Source of the DNA: an uncultured Flavobacteriales bacterium
Lineage (GTDB): Bacteria; Bacteroidota; Bacteroidia; Flavobacteriales; JBLHRE01
DNA: 64,000 nt
NCBI GenBank assembly: GCA_937139155.1
Contig: CAKZPI010000022.1
Span: 83,945-147,944 of the forward strand
Reading direction: 5' to 3'
The notes below the pieces were generated by a model. That model worked only from the letters and a program-made list of their open reading frames with translations, ran no database searches and was not told the DNA's origin. Shown here piece after piece: positions 8,466 through 18,763 of this stretch. Position 1 is the first letter of the stretch, and the number at the start of each line of letters is the position of its first letter. A program made the position numbers and the translations under genes.

Positions 8466-11400
8466 TTGAACGTAAGAGGCTGGTATACTGTCATATTTCT
8501 TAGCATCGCAGCTTTGGTTTTTCCGAAGTTTGGTTTTGCTCAATCTACCTGTGACCCTTCCACACCCTCATTTATAGTTGATCTCACGGACAATCCGGAT
8601 TCTCTTTGGTTTAGCCCTTCTGTTTCAAGAGATGGAAACTGCTGCTCAACATCCAACCCAGATCAATGCATTGAGTTTTTGGTAAGCTTAGGGCCTACGG
8701 CTACGGGCTTGAATTTTTACATCCATTCAGGAGCCAACCCAGGAGGGGCATTGTATTACCAAATTGATTGCGGCCTTGACCAACCCGTAGGTCAGGGCAT
8801 CTGCCTTCCAGGAGATAGCACTTATCGAATTACGTTTTGCAAGCCGGGGGCCAACCAAAATGTATACAGCGTTCAATCCATTTCAGGGGTCACCACTCAG
8901 TCAACTACTTTTTATGAAGGCTGCGAAGGTCTTCTAACCACCCAAGGTCTTGTAGATTCAACCATCGTTTGGAGGTCGATTTCACCAGGAGCATCAGGAG
9001 CATATAACTTTATGCTTTCCTGTGATTCCGCTTGCGATTCAAGCCAGGTTACAAGTCAAGGGGTAGGGCCAGGAACCTATTATTTCGAAGTTTCAGGAGC
9101 TTCTAAATTGAGCTGTGATTCAGGGAAAATATTGGTGGATACTGCCGTTGTAACCGTGCTTCCAGGTCCAAAGCTGCTTAACCTTCAGCCCAGTTATAAT
9201 TGTGCGGCCCAAACCTATTCATTAGACTTTACGAGCAAAGGAGGAGACCGGCCCTTTCAGTTTTCCCTTGATTCTGGACAAACCTGGCAAGTTGATTCTA
9301 GTTATCTTGGCTTAACGCCTGGAACCTATAACCTGCGAATTCAAAACAGCTCAGGCTGTGATTATGACACAAGTTTTTACCTAAAGCCCGCCCAAGCATT
9401 GGTGATTGATTCCATTTATCGAGACCCGCCATCTTGCGGTCTATACAATGGAGTGCTAAAAATATTTGCTCAAGGAGAAAGGCCCTTTACGTTTCGCATT
9501 AATGGGGGGCCTTACCAAACAGATTCGGTTTTTACAGGCTTGGGGCCAGGCTCATACCAAATCCAGGTAAGAGACTCATTGGGCTGCACCCAGCAAATCT
9601 CGGTCTCCTTGTCAAACCAAGCCAGTCCGGTTTTGAGCATAAACCAAATCAACAACCCTTCTTGCAACAATTCAGACGGAAGCATTCAAGTTCAAGCCAC
9701 AGGGGCGGCACCTCCTTTTGAGTTTGCCATTCGTACGCCTTCCGGCGGAAGCCTAAATTTTCAAAGCGATTCTTTGTTTACCAACCTAGGAGCAGGAACT
9801 TATACCTTAATTGTTCGAGATACCAATTCATGTTATGACAGCACCACCTATAGCCTTACCGAGGTTAATGATTTGGTAATTACGAGCATTCAAAGCAATG
9901 CTCCTGGCTGTAGCCAATCCAACGGAAGTTTGGCCATATTTACCTCAGGAGGCCAATCTCCACTTGTGTTTTCCATAGATAGTGGGGGGAGTTTTCAAAG
10001 CTCAAACAATTTCCAAAACCTTGGGGCTGGCACGTATCATATTTTAGTAAAAGACCAAAAGGGCTGTACACGTTATCAAAGTTTCCAATTGAATGAGCCA
10101 CTTGGTCCGGGAATAGACCTCATTGAAAGTAAGGACGCAAATTGCGACCAGAACAATGGAAGCCTTAGAATTTACGCTTCGGGCGGAAAGCCACCTTATG
10201 CCATTTCCATTGACGGAGGACTCACCTATGATTCAACCACCATTCACTCAAACCTTGCTCCGGGAACTTACCCAATTGTGGTGGTAGATCAAGACTCTTG
10301 CAAGGCCATTGATACGGTTAGAATCTCGGCCCTGACCAAGCCTGAGATCACAGAGATTGACCTTAATCCAGCCGCTTGCTCAAGCGTTAAGGGCAGCATT
10401 GGCATATCGGCCATAGGGCTTAAGCCCTTGCTTTACTCCATTGATGGAGGAGTGAGCTTTACCCCGGATTCCTTATTCCAAAACTTAGACCCTGGAAACT
10501 ATCAAGTTCAGATTCAAGACTCGGTTGGCTGCATAATTGACACCAATGTTTTCTTAGACAACCTCGGGCTGGGCCAGATTGATTCCGTGCATTTTACCCA
10601 TGAAATCTGCGATGGCTCGAATGGAAGCATTACGATTTTTCCAAGTGGAGATGGACAAGGGTTGAGCTTTAGCATAGATGGAGGAAGCTCCTACCAATCA
10701 GATTCTGCCTTTACTAACCTCAGCGCCGGAGCCTATACCTTAATTGTATTGCATAGCTCAGGCTGCTCGGATACTAGCCAAGTCGTCCTTCAAGACATTC
10801 CAGGGCCTTCTATTTCAGCCGTTCAAACTCAAGACGCCAATTGCGGAATGGACAATGGATCCGCCAATGTTCAGGTTCAAAGCGGAAGCCCTCCTTTTCT
10901 TTTTAATTTTAATGGAGGAGGTTTTCAACCAAGCTCAAGCCAGGCCGGACTTAGTGATGGAACCTATTGGGTGGTGGTAAAAGACCAAAACCAGTGCCTG
11001 GATTCAGTACAATTTACCATTTTAAGAAGCCCTGATTTGAGCTTTGATACCATTCTTGTTCAACCCGCCCTTTGCGTGAACAATACAGGAAGCATTGAGA
11101 TTTTTATGCAAGGCGGGCAAGCTCCCTTTCAGTACAGCATTGACGGGGGGAGCAATTATCAGGCAGGAAACCTATTTTCAAACCTATCATCAGGAAGCTA
11201 TCCGATACAAGTGCTTGATCAAGCCGGGTGTTTAAGGGATAGCCTTGTGGTTCTTGATTTTCTAGCCTCACCGATTATTGATAGCATGAACCTGACCTCA
11301 AGCTCCTGTTCAGGAAATTCAGGATCAGCCGAGATTTTCGCCCAAGGAAATGGCCCCCTGCTTTTTAGTTTGAATGGTGGCTCTCAGCAAGGCTCAGGGA

Positions 11401-14400
11401 TTTTCACCAATCTTTCTCCCGGGTTGTATGCCCTTGAGGTGACCGATACCAATGGATGCTCGGTTCAAGGCAATTTCAACATTCAGTCTACCGGTGCCCC
11501 AGAAATTGACTCTGTTCAAACCATTGACCCAAGTTGCGGGCAAAACAATGGTGAGGTTTTTGTTTTTGGAAGCGGAGGGCAAGGAGCTTTGACCTACCAA
11601 ATTCAAGGGGGCTCTTGGCAAGCAAGTTCTTCCTTTGCCAATCTTGGTCCTGGGTCTTTTTGGTTCTATGTTCAAGACGGGTCTGGCTGTAAGGATTCGG
11701 TGGAGGTAAGCTTAAGGCCGGTGCCTCCTCCAGTTTTAAGTTTAAGCCAAAACCAAGCAGCAGGATGTGGAGCTAATAATGGTTCAGCTACTGTGGTGGT
11801 GAGCCAAGGAAGTTCTCCATTTGAGTACCAAATTGACGGGGGGGCTTTTTCCTCTTCTAATACCTTTTCAAACTTAAGTCCGGGAACTCATGAAGTTGTG
11901 GTGCGAGATTCTTTAGGCTGTACAGACACCCTTTCATTTACCACCGGCAATTTGGATGAGCTTGTTTTTCAAAGTCTAATCATTGAGCATCCAAAATGCG
12001 ACCAAAACAACGGGTCAATTCAAGCCCAAGCAGGTGGAGGGCAAGCAGGCTATACCTATGAGATCATTGGGCTGTCTTCCAATACTTCTGGCGACTTTTT
12101 CAATATGGGTCCTGGAAATTACCAACTTCAAATCACCGACTCCAGGGGCTGTCAAATTGATACAAACATTCAGTTGATTCAACAGGGAGGGCCCACTATT
12201 GATTCGCTTCAAATACAAGGAGATACCTGCGGAAGAAATGCAGGATTCATAAAAATCTTTGCCCAAGGAAAGGAATTGGAGTATGCCTTGAATTTTGCAA
12301 ATTACCAGTCAAGCCATGTTTTTACCGGCTTAAGCGGAGGAAATTATTTGATTTCTGTACGGGATTCAAATGGATGTAGAATTGATTCGGTGGTTAACCT
12401 ACCTACCGTAAACGGGCCCAATATCGATTCAGTAATCATCGCTCCAACAACCTGTGGCTTGCCCAATGGGTCTATTGTGGTTCATGCCTCTGGAGATGCA
12501 AGCCCCTTCATTTATTCTTTTGATGATGGAATTTCCTTTCAAAACGACAGTCTTTTTTCTCCGGCCATTGCCGGAACCTATGATATAATTGTGGAGGACA
12601 GCAATGGCTGCCGGGCCTTGACTACTGTAATTGTTTCTTCAGAGCCCGTGCCCTACATTGACTCCCTGGCTATTGGTCCGGTTACCTGCCAGGGAGGAAA
12701 TGGAAGCTTGGAGATTTTTGCCCTATCAGGTGAGCCTGCTTATTCCTATAGCTTGGACGGAAACACATGGCAATCCAGCGCAAGCTTTACTCAGCTGAAC
12801 CAAGGAAATTATTACGCCTACCTTCAAGACAGTAGAGGTTGCAAGGACTCCATCCCCTTTACCATAGACAGCATTCCGCCGCCCATTCTTGACTCTTCAG
12901 CCCTTTCGAATCCCATTTGCGACCAAGACAATGGAAGTTTGTTCCTATCCGTAGAGCTCGGCTCAAAGCCTTACCAGTATAGCCTTGACGGCGGGTTGAC
13001 CTTTCAGTCAGATTCCTTGTTTCAAAACCTGAGCGCGGGCACTTATTCGGTTCAAATTCAAGATGCCGAGGGCTGTTTGATTGACACCAGTTTTAGCCTG
13101 GTTCAGCAGGGCCTTCCAAACCTCACCAACCTTAGAATTCAGCGTGAGGATTGTAACCTCAGCAATGGTGAAATAGAAGCAACAGTTAACGGGAACCCAC
13201 CTTTTACCTTCTCTTTAAATGGTCAATCGCAGTCTCATGGTTTGTTTACTGGGCTTAGTCAAGGGTATTATAATTTGGTGATCACCGATGGAAATGGATG
13301 TTCACTAGACAGCTTGATTCATTTAAGAACCATTGACGGACCAATCATTGACAGCATTCCAACGGATTCAAGTTATTGCGGTAAAAACCTAGGACGGGCT
13401 GAAATCTTTAGTTCCGATGGAACTCCTCCTTTTACGTATTCGCTGGATAGCGGGGTTACCTACCAAACCTCTTCAGTTTTTGATAGTTTGGCCCCGGGCT
13501 TTTATTACGCCGTAATTCAAGATTCAAAAGGCTGCCTTTACCTGGATAGTTTGGTGATTGACTCCATTCCGGCCTTTGACATGTTAGGGGCAAATCCTTT
13601 TTCAGCCAATTGCGGCAACCAAAATGGGTATGTTTTGGTGACCGTAGAAAATGGAGCCCAACCGGTTGAATACGGATTGAGCCTGAGTAACCTTCAAAGC
13701 TCTGACAGCTTGGGCGGTTTATCACCGGGGAATTATACCGTATATGCCAAAGACGCTAGAGGGTGTATTGACTCCTTGAACTTTACCATTGGGAAAATCA
13801 CCAAGCCAAGGTGGAAGACCTCCATAAGTCAAGATGCTACCTGTGAAGCCAATAATGGATTCATTGAGGTCTCTGCTCAATTTGGGGCTAGGCCTATTCT
13901 TTATAGCCTAAATGGGGCAGCCTTTTCATCCGACTCCCTTTTTAATAACCTGGCGGCAGGGGTATATGTGGTTGAAATGCAGGATGTCAATGGGTGTAGG
14001 CGGGACACAAGTTTTCAAATTAACCAATTGGGCTCACCAAACTTCCTTAGCCTTAGCCTTAGCCCAGAAAACTGTGACCAAGGGGATGGAGAGGTTCAAG
14101 CTCAAGGCCAAGGGAATGGTCCCTTTGTGTATCAGCTAAACGGCGGACCTAGAGACTCAACCGGGCTTTTTACTCAACTAAGCGCTGGGAATTATACCCT
14201 AAGGGTCATCGATACCAATCAATGCTTTCTGGATACAAACTTTGTTCTGGGCGAAAACCAGGCTCCAAGCCTTTCTGTGAATAACCTAACCCATGCCAGC
14301 TGTGGTCAGTTCAATGGCCGGGTTACTTTGTCAGGAACGGGGGGCAGCGGGTTTTTGTCTTATTCGGTGGATAGCCTTCCATTTCAAGCTTCTTCTCAGT

Positions 14401-17400
14401 TTATAGGTTTAGCTCCTGGAATGCATTGGGGGTATTGCAAGGATATTTCCGGCTGCATGGACTCGGTTCAGTTTGAAATTCAAGATCAATCCTCTCCTGA
14501 GATTTTTGAGCTAGAATCCATTTTTAATTGCGGAAACCATCGATGGGAGTTGACCATTCGTGCAAGGGGAGGAAATGGAGGCAATAGGTATTCAATCAAC
14601 GGCGGATCAAGCCATCAAACCGACTCTGTGTTCTCAGGGCTGAACCCGGGAAATTACAGCATACAAGTTATAGATGCTCTGGGCTGCACGGTAGATTCAA
14701 GCCTGTTTCTGCCTAGCTTCACCCCATTGAGTCTTGATAGCATTCAGCGTGACCCACCAGCTTGCGGACGAAGTGACGGGAGAATTTGGGTTTTCGCAAC
14801 TGGATTGCAGCCCCTAAACTTCAGTTTGGATGGAGTAAACTGGCAGACCTCCAACCGGTTCAATAATCTTAGTCCGGGCTCTTATTCAGTTTCTGTTCAA
14901 GATAGCTTAGGATGTATTGAAAGCCTAAACTTTAGCCTATCCAATACGCCCCCACCCGGCTTGAATATAGCTTCTCTGGAAAACCCAACTTGTGGGCAGT
15001 CCAATGGCTCCGTTACGGTGCAAGGAAATGGTTCAGCCCCTCCTTTTACCTATTCCATTGATACGGGTTCAGGGCCTTCCCCCTTCGGCATGGATTCAGT
15101 TTTTGACAATTTAAGTCCGGGAAACCTAACCGTGTTTGTGGCAGATAGCAATGGATGCACCAATAGCTTTTCCATTTCATTGAATGAGGTGAACAATATG
15201 GTGATCAATAGCATTTCTGGACAAAGTCCTGGGTGTGGTCAAACCAATGGGTCTATTAACCTTAGTTCATCAGGAGGAACCCAGCCCCATGTGTACTCCG
15301 TAGACAGCGGGGCCACTTTTCAGGCATCGAGTCAATTTACTAACCTCAGCCCGGGAACCTATTACTTGGTGGTTCAAGATGTGAACGGCTGTGAGCGAAT
15401 GCAGCCCTATACACTGAACCAAGCTCAAGGTCCGGCCATTGATTTAATTGAGTCAAAAGCGACAACTTGTGGGGTGAATTCAGGCAAAATAGAATTCTTT
15501 GTTTCTGGAGGCACGGCTCCATACCAATTCTCCATTGACGGAGGAGCAAGCTTTCAGGCTCAGTCTTTGTTCACTCAGCTTCCTTCTGGGCTTTACCCCT
15601 TGGTGGTTCAAGACCAAAAACTTTGTGAGGTTCGAGACAGCATACTTATTGATTCAATTCCTCCTCCAAATTGGGATTCCATTCGGAGTGTGGATGCAAA
15701 CTGCTTGGCCATTGGGGGGGAAATCCGAATTTATGCCAAGGGGTCTAAGCCATTGCTGTATTCCATTAATGGAGGAAATTCTTACCAAAGGGATTCCGTT
15801 TTTCGGAATCTGCCCCCTGGGAACTATCCCCTTCAGGTAATGGATTCTGTTGGCTGCTTACTTGACTCAAATGTTCAAATTGGGTTTTTAAACCTTGGGA
15901 AAATTGATTCATCACATGCCCTTCCAGACACCTGTAGTAGAGGCTTGGGTCAAATCATTGTTTTTGGCTCTGGAGATACCAGCAACCTAAGTTATCGGAT
16001 AAACATGGGCGCATGGCAGAGGTCTCCTGTTTTTGACAGCCTTTTCGCGGGGATTTACACCCTTGATGTCAATCATCCCTCTGGTTGTTCGGATCAAATT
16101 CAGGTAAACTTGCTAAACCAAAGAGGACCAAACATCGATAGTTTAAGGCTTAGTCCGGTAAGGTGCTTGACCACCTCTGGGGCCGTTCAGGTATTTGTAT
16201 CTGGAGGAAACCAGTTCTTGGAATTTCAGTATGACGGCGGGCCATGGGTTTCCAATTCAAACAAGGGCCAGCTTCAGTCTGGTCAGCATTGGGTCATGGT
16301 TCGAGATGGTTTTGGGTGTTCAGACAGTCTTTCCTTTACCATTGACTCGGTGCCGCCCATTGATTTGGTTCAGGCAGAAACCAGCTTTGCCCTTTGTGAT
16401 ACGGGTTCTGCCAGGGTTCGTTTAAAAGGTCAAGGAGGGTTTGCCCCTTATTTGTTTAGCCTTGACGGGATGAATTGGCAAAGTGATTCCGTTTTCACGG
16501 GATTATCAGACGGGAATTACATGGGCTATATTCAGGATAGTTCAAGCTGTATAGACAGTCTTTCCTTTAATATTCAAAGGCTATTATCACCAGACCTAAT
16601 TGAGTTTAGTTTTCAAAATCCTACTTGTACTGAAAACAACGGTAAAATTTCAATTACAGCCCTTGGTAATGGGTTGAGCATTCAATGGACTCAGTACCCA
16701 AGCCGGAAGGATTCCGTTTTGGATAGCTTAGATGCCGGAGTTTATGCCCTCCGTTTACTCGACACCAATGGATGTTCTTTTGACACCAGCTTTGTTTTGA
16801 ATAGGCTTAATGGTCCTGTGATTGACAGCGTACTAAAAGCACCCAAAACCTGTGGAAGCCAAAATGCGAGTTTGGAGATATTCGCAACGGGAAGTCAGGG
16901 GCCTTTGGAGTATTCACTTGACGGAGCCATTACTTTTCAAAACTCTGGCCTTTTCCTTGGCCTAGATTCGGGAACCTACCAAATTGTCGTTCGAGATACG
17001 AATGGATGTATGGCCAGTCGTCAGGTTTATTTACAGGCCGATCCCGAGCCAGTTCTTGACACGGCGTTGAGTTCAACGGCCTATTGTTCTGGAGCCAATG
17101 GTTCTGTGATTCTTATTGCGAAAGCGGGGGTTTCTCCCTTTAGTTTTGCAGTTGACCAAAGTGGCTTCGGTCCTTCAAATAATATCTCAGGTTTGAGTCC
17201 GGGATGGCATATGGCCTATTTGCAAGATGCAAACGCGTGCTTAGATAGCTTGCCCTTTTTCATTGATGATCAGGTTGGTCCGATAAAAGACAGCCTTTAT
17301 ATAAAGCCCACCGCCTGTGGTAAAAGTTTTGGGGAAATATTGATTTCGGCAAGAGGCAAGGCCCAGCCCTTTGAGTTTGACTTTGGGTTTGGCTTTCAAT

Positions 17401-18536
17401 CCGATTCCGTTTTAGGTGGATTAGCTACGGGTTGGCACTCGTTTTGGGTGAGGGATACAAATGGTTGCCTTTTGAGCGATTCCGCTTTTGTTCCCGAGCT
17501 CGGCCCTCCTAGCATTAAAGGACTTAGCCAATTCAAAGCTCTTTGTCAGGACAGCACAGGAAGCATCACCGTACACGGTCAAGGAAATGGCGTGCTTAGC
17601 TATGCTATTAATGGAGGAGCATGGCAAAGCGACAGTGTATTTCTTAACCTTCCCCCAGGGCAATATCAAATTTCCGTTCAAGACTCAAATGGTTGCTTGG
17701 CGGGTCAGTCATTTAGTCTTGGGTCCGATCCTAGTTTGCAAACCGGAATAAGTCCATCACCACCCTCTCAAGGTTGCGCCCCTTATGAGGCCAGTTTCTA
17801 CTTCAATGGAATTCAAAATGCCGACTCCTGTTCATGGGATTTAGGAGATGGTACTATTGTAAACTCTTGCGCCCCATTTACCCATGAGTACAAGCAACCC
17901 GGGTGTTACGATGTTCGAATCTTCATCCGGACCCAAAATGGATGCGAAGGGGATAGTTTACTTCCCTCTCAAGTATGTGTTTCTCCTACGGCCCTTGCTG
18001 ATTTTGAATCTGACCCTGAGGGCGTTTATGAGCCCTTGCGCCCCATGGAAATGTTTAATTACAGTCAATCCGCAGATTCAGCCAGGTGGTATGTAAACGG
18101 AGTTCTGGTCAGTGAAGAATGGGAGCCGGTATTAAGAATTCAGGCCAATCCATCTGACTCTACCTTTGAGCTTTGCCTGGTTTCATTCCCTCAGCTGGGA
18201 TGCCCTGATACCCTATGCAAAACCTTCCGTTTGGATCAGGAGTTTCGGTGGTTTATTGCCAATGCCTTTACTCCAAATAAAGACGGCCTAAATGAAGGAT
18301 TCAAGCCTATATTCCTAAATGATCCTTCCCCGGAAGGGTATGCCTTTAAAATTTACGACCGATGGGGAGAGCTTCTCTACGAAGCCAATCATCCTGCCGC
18401 TTTTTGGGATGGAAAAGACCACATCCGCGGAAGCGAATTTGTAAAGCAAGATGTCTATGTATGGACCCTTACTTTCAGAAACCCCATTACTGGGAAAAGG
18501 GTAAAAGCTCGGGGACGAGTAAGCTTGCTTCTGTAA
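8466..18536 (+). CDS. Giant SprB-repeat surface protein, T9SS type B tail (paralogue 1)
   Basis: 3,356 residues. The start is TTG: a signal peptide ending FGFAQ begins there and a strong Shine-Dalgarno precedes it. Residues ~27-233 form a cysteine-containing N-terminal region. Residues ~234-3,085 hold 37 SprB-type repeats of about 77 residues, counted by the closing (V/I)xDxxGC motif; each has a C..xNG..I core, a YSIDGG..FQ strand and an F.NL.xGxY strand. A PKD-like segment (CSWDLGDGT) follows, then a gliding-associated C-terminal domain (NAFTPNKDGLNEGF to the end), the type B T9SS sorting signal. It is expected to be secreted and attached to the cell surface as an adhesin-like fibre. SprB itself drives gliding in Flavobacterium; whether this one does is not shown. 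Confidence 0.93.
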   Translation: MNVRGWYTVIFLSIAALVFPKFGFAQSTCDPSTPSFIVDLTDNPDSLWFSPSVSRDGNCCSTSNPDQCIEFLVSLGPTATGLNFYIHSGANPGGALYYQIDCGLDQPVGQGICLPGDSTYRITFCKPGANQNVYSVQSISGVTTQSTTFYEGCEGLLTTQGLVDSTIVWRSISPGASGAYNFMLSCDSACDSSQVTSQGVGPGTYYFEVSGASKLSCDSGKILVDTAVVTVLPGPKLLNLQPSYNCAAQTYSLDFTSKGGDRPFQFSLDSGQTWQVDSSYLGLTPGTYNLRIQNSSGCDYDTSFYLKPAQALVIDSIYRDPPSCGLYNGVLKIFAQGERPFTFRINGGPYQTDSVFTGLGPGSYQIQVRDSLGCTQQISVSLSNQASPVLSINQINNPSCNNSDGSIQVQATGAAPPFEFAIRTPSGGSLNFQSDSLFTNLGAGTYTLIVRDTNSCYDSTTYSLTEVNDLVITSIQSNAPGCSQSNGSLAIFTSGGQSPLVFSIDSGGSFQSSNNFQNLGAGTYHILVKDQKGCTRYQSFQLNEPLGPGIDLIESKDANCDQNNGSLRIYASGGKPPYAISIDGGLTYDSTTIHSNLAPGTYPIVVVDQDSCKAIDTVRISALTKPEITEIDLNPAACSSVKGSIGISAIGLKPLLYSIDGGVSFTPDSLFQNLDPGNYQVQIQDSVGCIIDTNVFLDNLGLGQIDSVHFTHEICDGSNGSITIFPSGDGQGLSFSIDGGSSYQSDSAFTNLSAGAYTLIVLHSSGCSDTSQVVLQDIPGPSISAVQTQDANCGMDNGSANVQVQSGSPPFLFNFNGGGFQPSSSQAGLSDGTYWVVVKDQNQCLDSVQFTILRSPDLSFDTILVQPALCVNNTGSIEIFMQGGQAPFQYSIDGGSNYQAGNLFSNLSSGSYPIQVLDQAGCLRDSLVVLDFLASPIIDSMNLTSSSCSGNSGSAEIFAQGNGPLLFSLNGGSQQGSGIFTNLSPGLYALEVTDTNGCSVQGNFNIQSTGAPEIDSVQTIDPSCGQNNGEVFVFGSGGQGALTYQIQGGSWQASSSFANLGPGSFWFYVQDGSGCKDSVEVSLRPVPPPVLSLSQNQAAGCGANNGSATVVVSQGSSPFEYQIDGGAFSSSNTFSNLSPGTHEVVVRDSLGCTDTLSFTTGNLDELVFQSLIIEHPKCDQNNGSIQAQAGGGQAGYTYEIIGLSSNTSGDFFNMGPGNYQLQITDSRGCQIDTNIQLIQQGGPTIDSLQIQGDTCGRNAGFIKIFAQGKELEYALNFANYQSSHVFTGLSGGNYLISVRDSNGCRIDSVVNLPTVNGPNIDSVIIAPTTCGLPNGSIVVHASGDASPFIYSFDDGISFQNDSLFSPAIAGTYDIIVEDSNGCRALTTVIVSSEPVPYIDSLAIGPVTCQGGNGSLEIFALSGEPAYSYSLDGNTWQSSASFTQLNQGNYYAYLQDSRGCKDSIPFTIDSIPPPILDSSALSNPICDQDNGSLFLSVELGSKPYQYSLDGGLTFQSDSLFQNLSAGTYSVQIQDAEGCLIDTSFSLVQQGLPNLTNLRIQREDCNLSNGEIEATVNGNPPFTFSLNGQSQSHGLFTGLSQGYYNLVITDGNGCSLDSLIHLRTIDGPIIDSIPTDSSYCGKNLGRAEIFSSDGTPPFTYSLDSGVTYQTSSVFDSLAPGFYYAVIQDSKGCLYLDSLVIDSIPAFDMLGANPFSANCGNQNGYVLVTVENGAQPVEYGLSLSNLQSSDSLGGLSPGNYTVYAKDARGCIDSLNFTIGKITKPRWKTSISQDATCEANNGFIEVSAQFGARPILYSLNGAAFSSDSLFNNLAAGVYVVEMQDVNGCRRDTSFQINQLGSPNFLSLSLSPENCDQGDGEVQAQGQGNGPFVYQLNGGPRDSTGLFTQLSAGNYTLRVIDTNQCFLDTNFVLGENQAPSLSVNNLTHASCGQFNGRVTLSGTGGSGFLSYSVDSLPFQASSQFIGLAPGMHWGYCKDISGCMDSVQFEIQDQSSPEIFELESIFNCGNHRWELTIRARGGNGGNRYSINGGSSHQTDSVFSGLNPGNYSIQVIDALGCTVDSSLFLPSFTPLSLDSIQRDPPACGRSDGRIWVFATGLQPLNFSLDGVNWQTSNRFNNLSPGSYSVSVQDSLGCIESLNFSLSNTPPPGLNIASLENPTCGQSNGSVTVQGNGSAPPFTYSIDTGSGPSPFGMDSVFDNLSPGNLTVFVADSNGCTNSFSISLNEVNNMVINSISGQSPGCGQTNGSINLSSSGGTQPHVYSVDSGATFQASSQFTNLSPGTYYLVVQDVNGCERMQPYTLNQAQGPAIDLIESKATTCGVNSGKIEFFVSGGTAPYQFSIDGGASFQAQSLFTQLPSGLYPLVVQDQKLCEVRDSILIDSIPPPNWDSIRSVDANCLAIGGEIRIYAKGSKPLLYSINGGNSYQRDSVFRNLPPGNYPLQVMDSVGCLLDSNVQIGFLNLGKIDSSHALPDTCSRGLGQIIVFGSGDTSNLSYRINMGAWQRSPVFDSLFAGIYTLDVNHPSGCSDQIQVNLLNQRGPNIDSLRLSPVRCLTTSGAVQVFVSGGNQFLEFQYDGGPWVSNSNKGQLQSGQHWVMVRDGFGCSDSLSFTIDSVPPIDLVQAETSFALCDTGSARVRLKGQGGFAPYLFSLDGMNWQSDSVFTGLSDGNYMGYIQDSSSCIDSLSFNIQRLLSPDLIEFSFQNPTCTENNGKISITALGNGLSIQWTQYPSRKDSVLDSLDAGVYALRLLDTNGCSFDTSFVLNRLNGPVIDSVLKAPKTCGSQNASLEIFATGSQGPLEYSLDGAITFQNSGLFLGLDSGTYQIVVRDTNGCMASRQVYLQADPEPVLDTALSSTAYCSGANGSVILIAKAGVSPFSFAVDQSGFGPSNNISGLSPGWHMAYLQDANACLDSLPFFIDDQVGPIKDSLYIKPTACGKSFGEILISARGKAQPFEFDFGFGFQSDSVLGGLATGWHSFWVRDTNGCLLSDSAFVPELGPPSIKGLSQFKALCQDSTGSITVHGQGNGVLSYAINGGAWQSDSVFLNLPPGQYQISVQDSNGCLAGQSFSLGSDPSLQTGISPSPPSQGCAPYEASFYFNGIQNADSCSWDLGDGTIVNSCAPFTHEYKQPGCYDVRIFIRTQNGCEGDSLLPSQVCVSPTALADFESDPEGVYEPLRPMEMFNYSQSADSARWYVNGVLVSEEWEPVLRIQANPSDSTFELCLVSFPQLGCPDTLCKTFRLDQEFRWFIANAFTPNKDGLNEGFKPIFLNDPSPEGYAFKIYDRWGELLYEANHPAAFWDGKDHIRGSEFVKQDVYVWTLTFRNPITGKRVKARGRVSLLL
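9166..17730 (+). repeat. 37 SprB-type coding repeats (~231 bp each)
   Basis: Tandem coding repeats of paralogue 1. A recognisable block (an NC unit, a DPPxC unit, NPxC with a longer strand insertion, xPGC, IDLIESK, AxC and an SGD unit) starts near 9,166 and recurs near 14,490. The DPPxC unit is repeat 2 and again repeat 25, so the block recurs after exactly 23 repeats. Confidence 0.85.
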
Positions 18537-18763
18537 TTCCATGTCTGGGAATAATCTTCCAAAATTTACACAAAACGGCAGAAACCTTCAATGTTTCTGT
18601 AAGGGTTAAAGCCTAAGCAAATCCCTCGTTCTCACTAAGGATTCTGATTATCGTCATCTTTAAAACAGACAATCGTCAATTTTGGCGAGTGATTTGATTT
18701 ATAAAGTCCGAGAAAGACAACCAACCACAAAACTACATCCGGTGGGCTCTTTTATTTAATGGA

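Noticed and set aside
10744..17751. Several open frames of 60-113 codons antisense to or out of frame with the giant gene
   Set aside because: They follow the repeat periodicity of the SprB array, lack promoters and have repeat-derived, non-family sequences.
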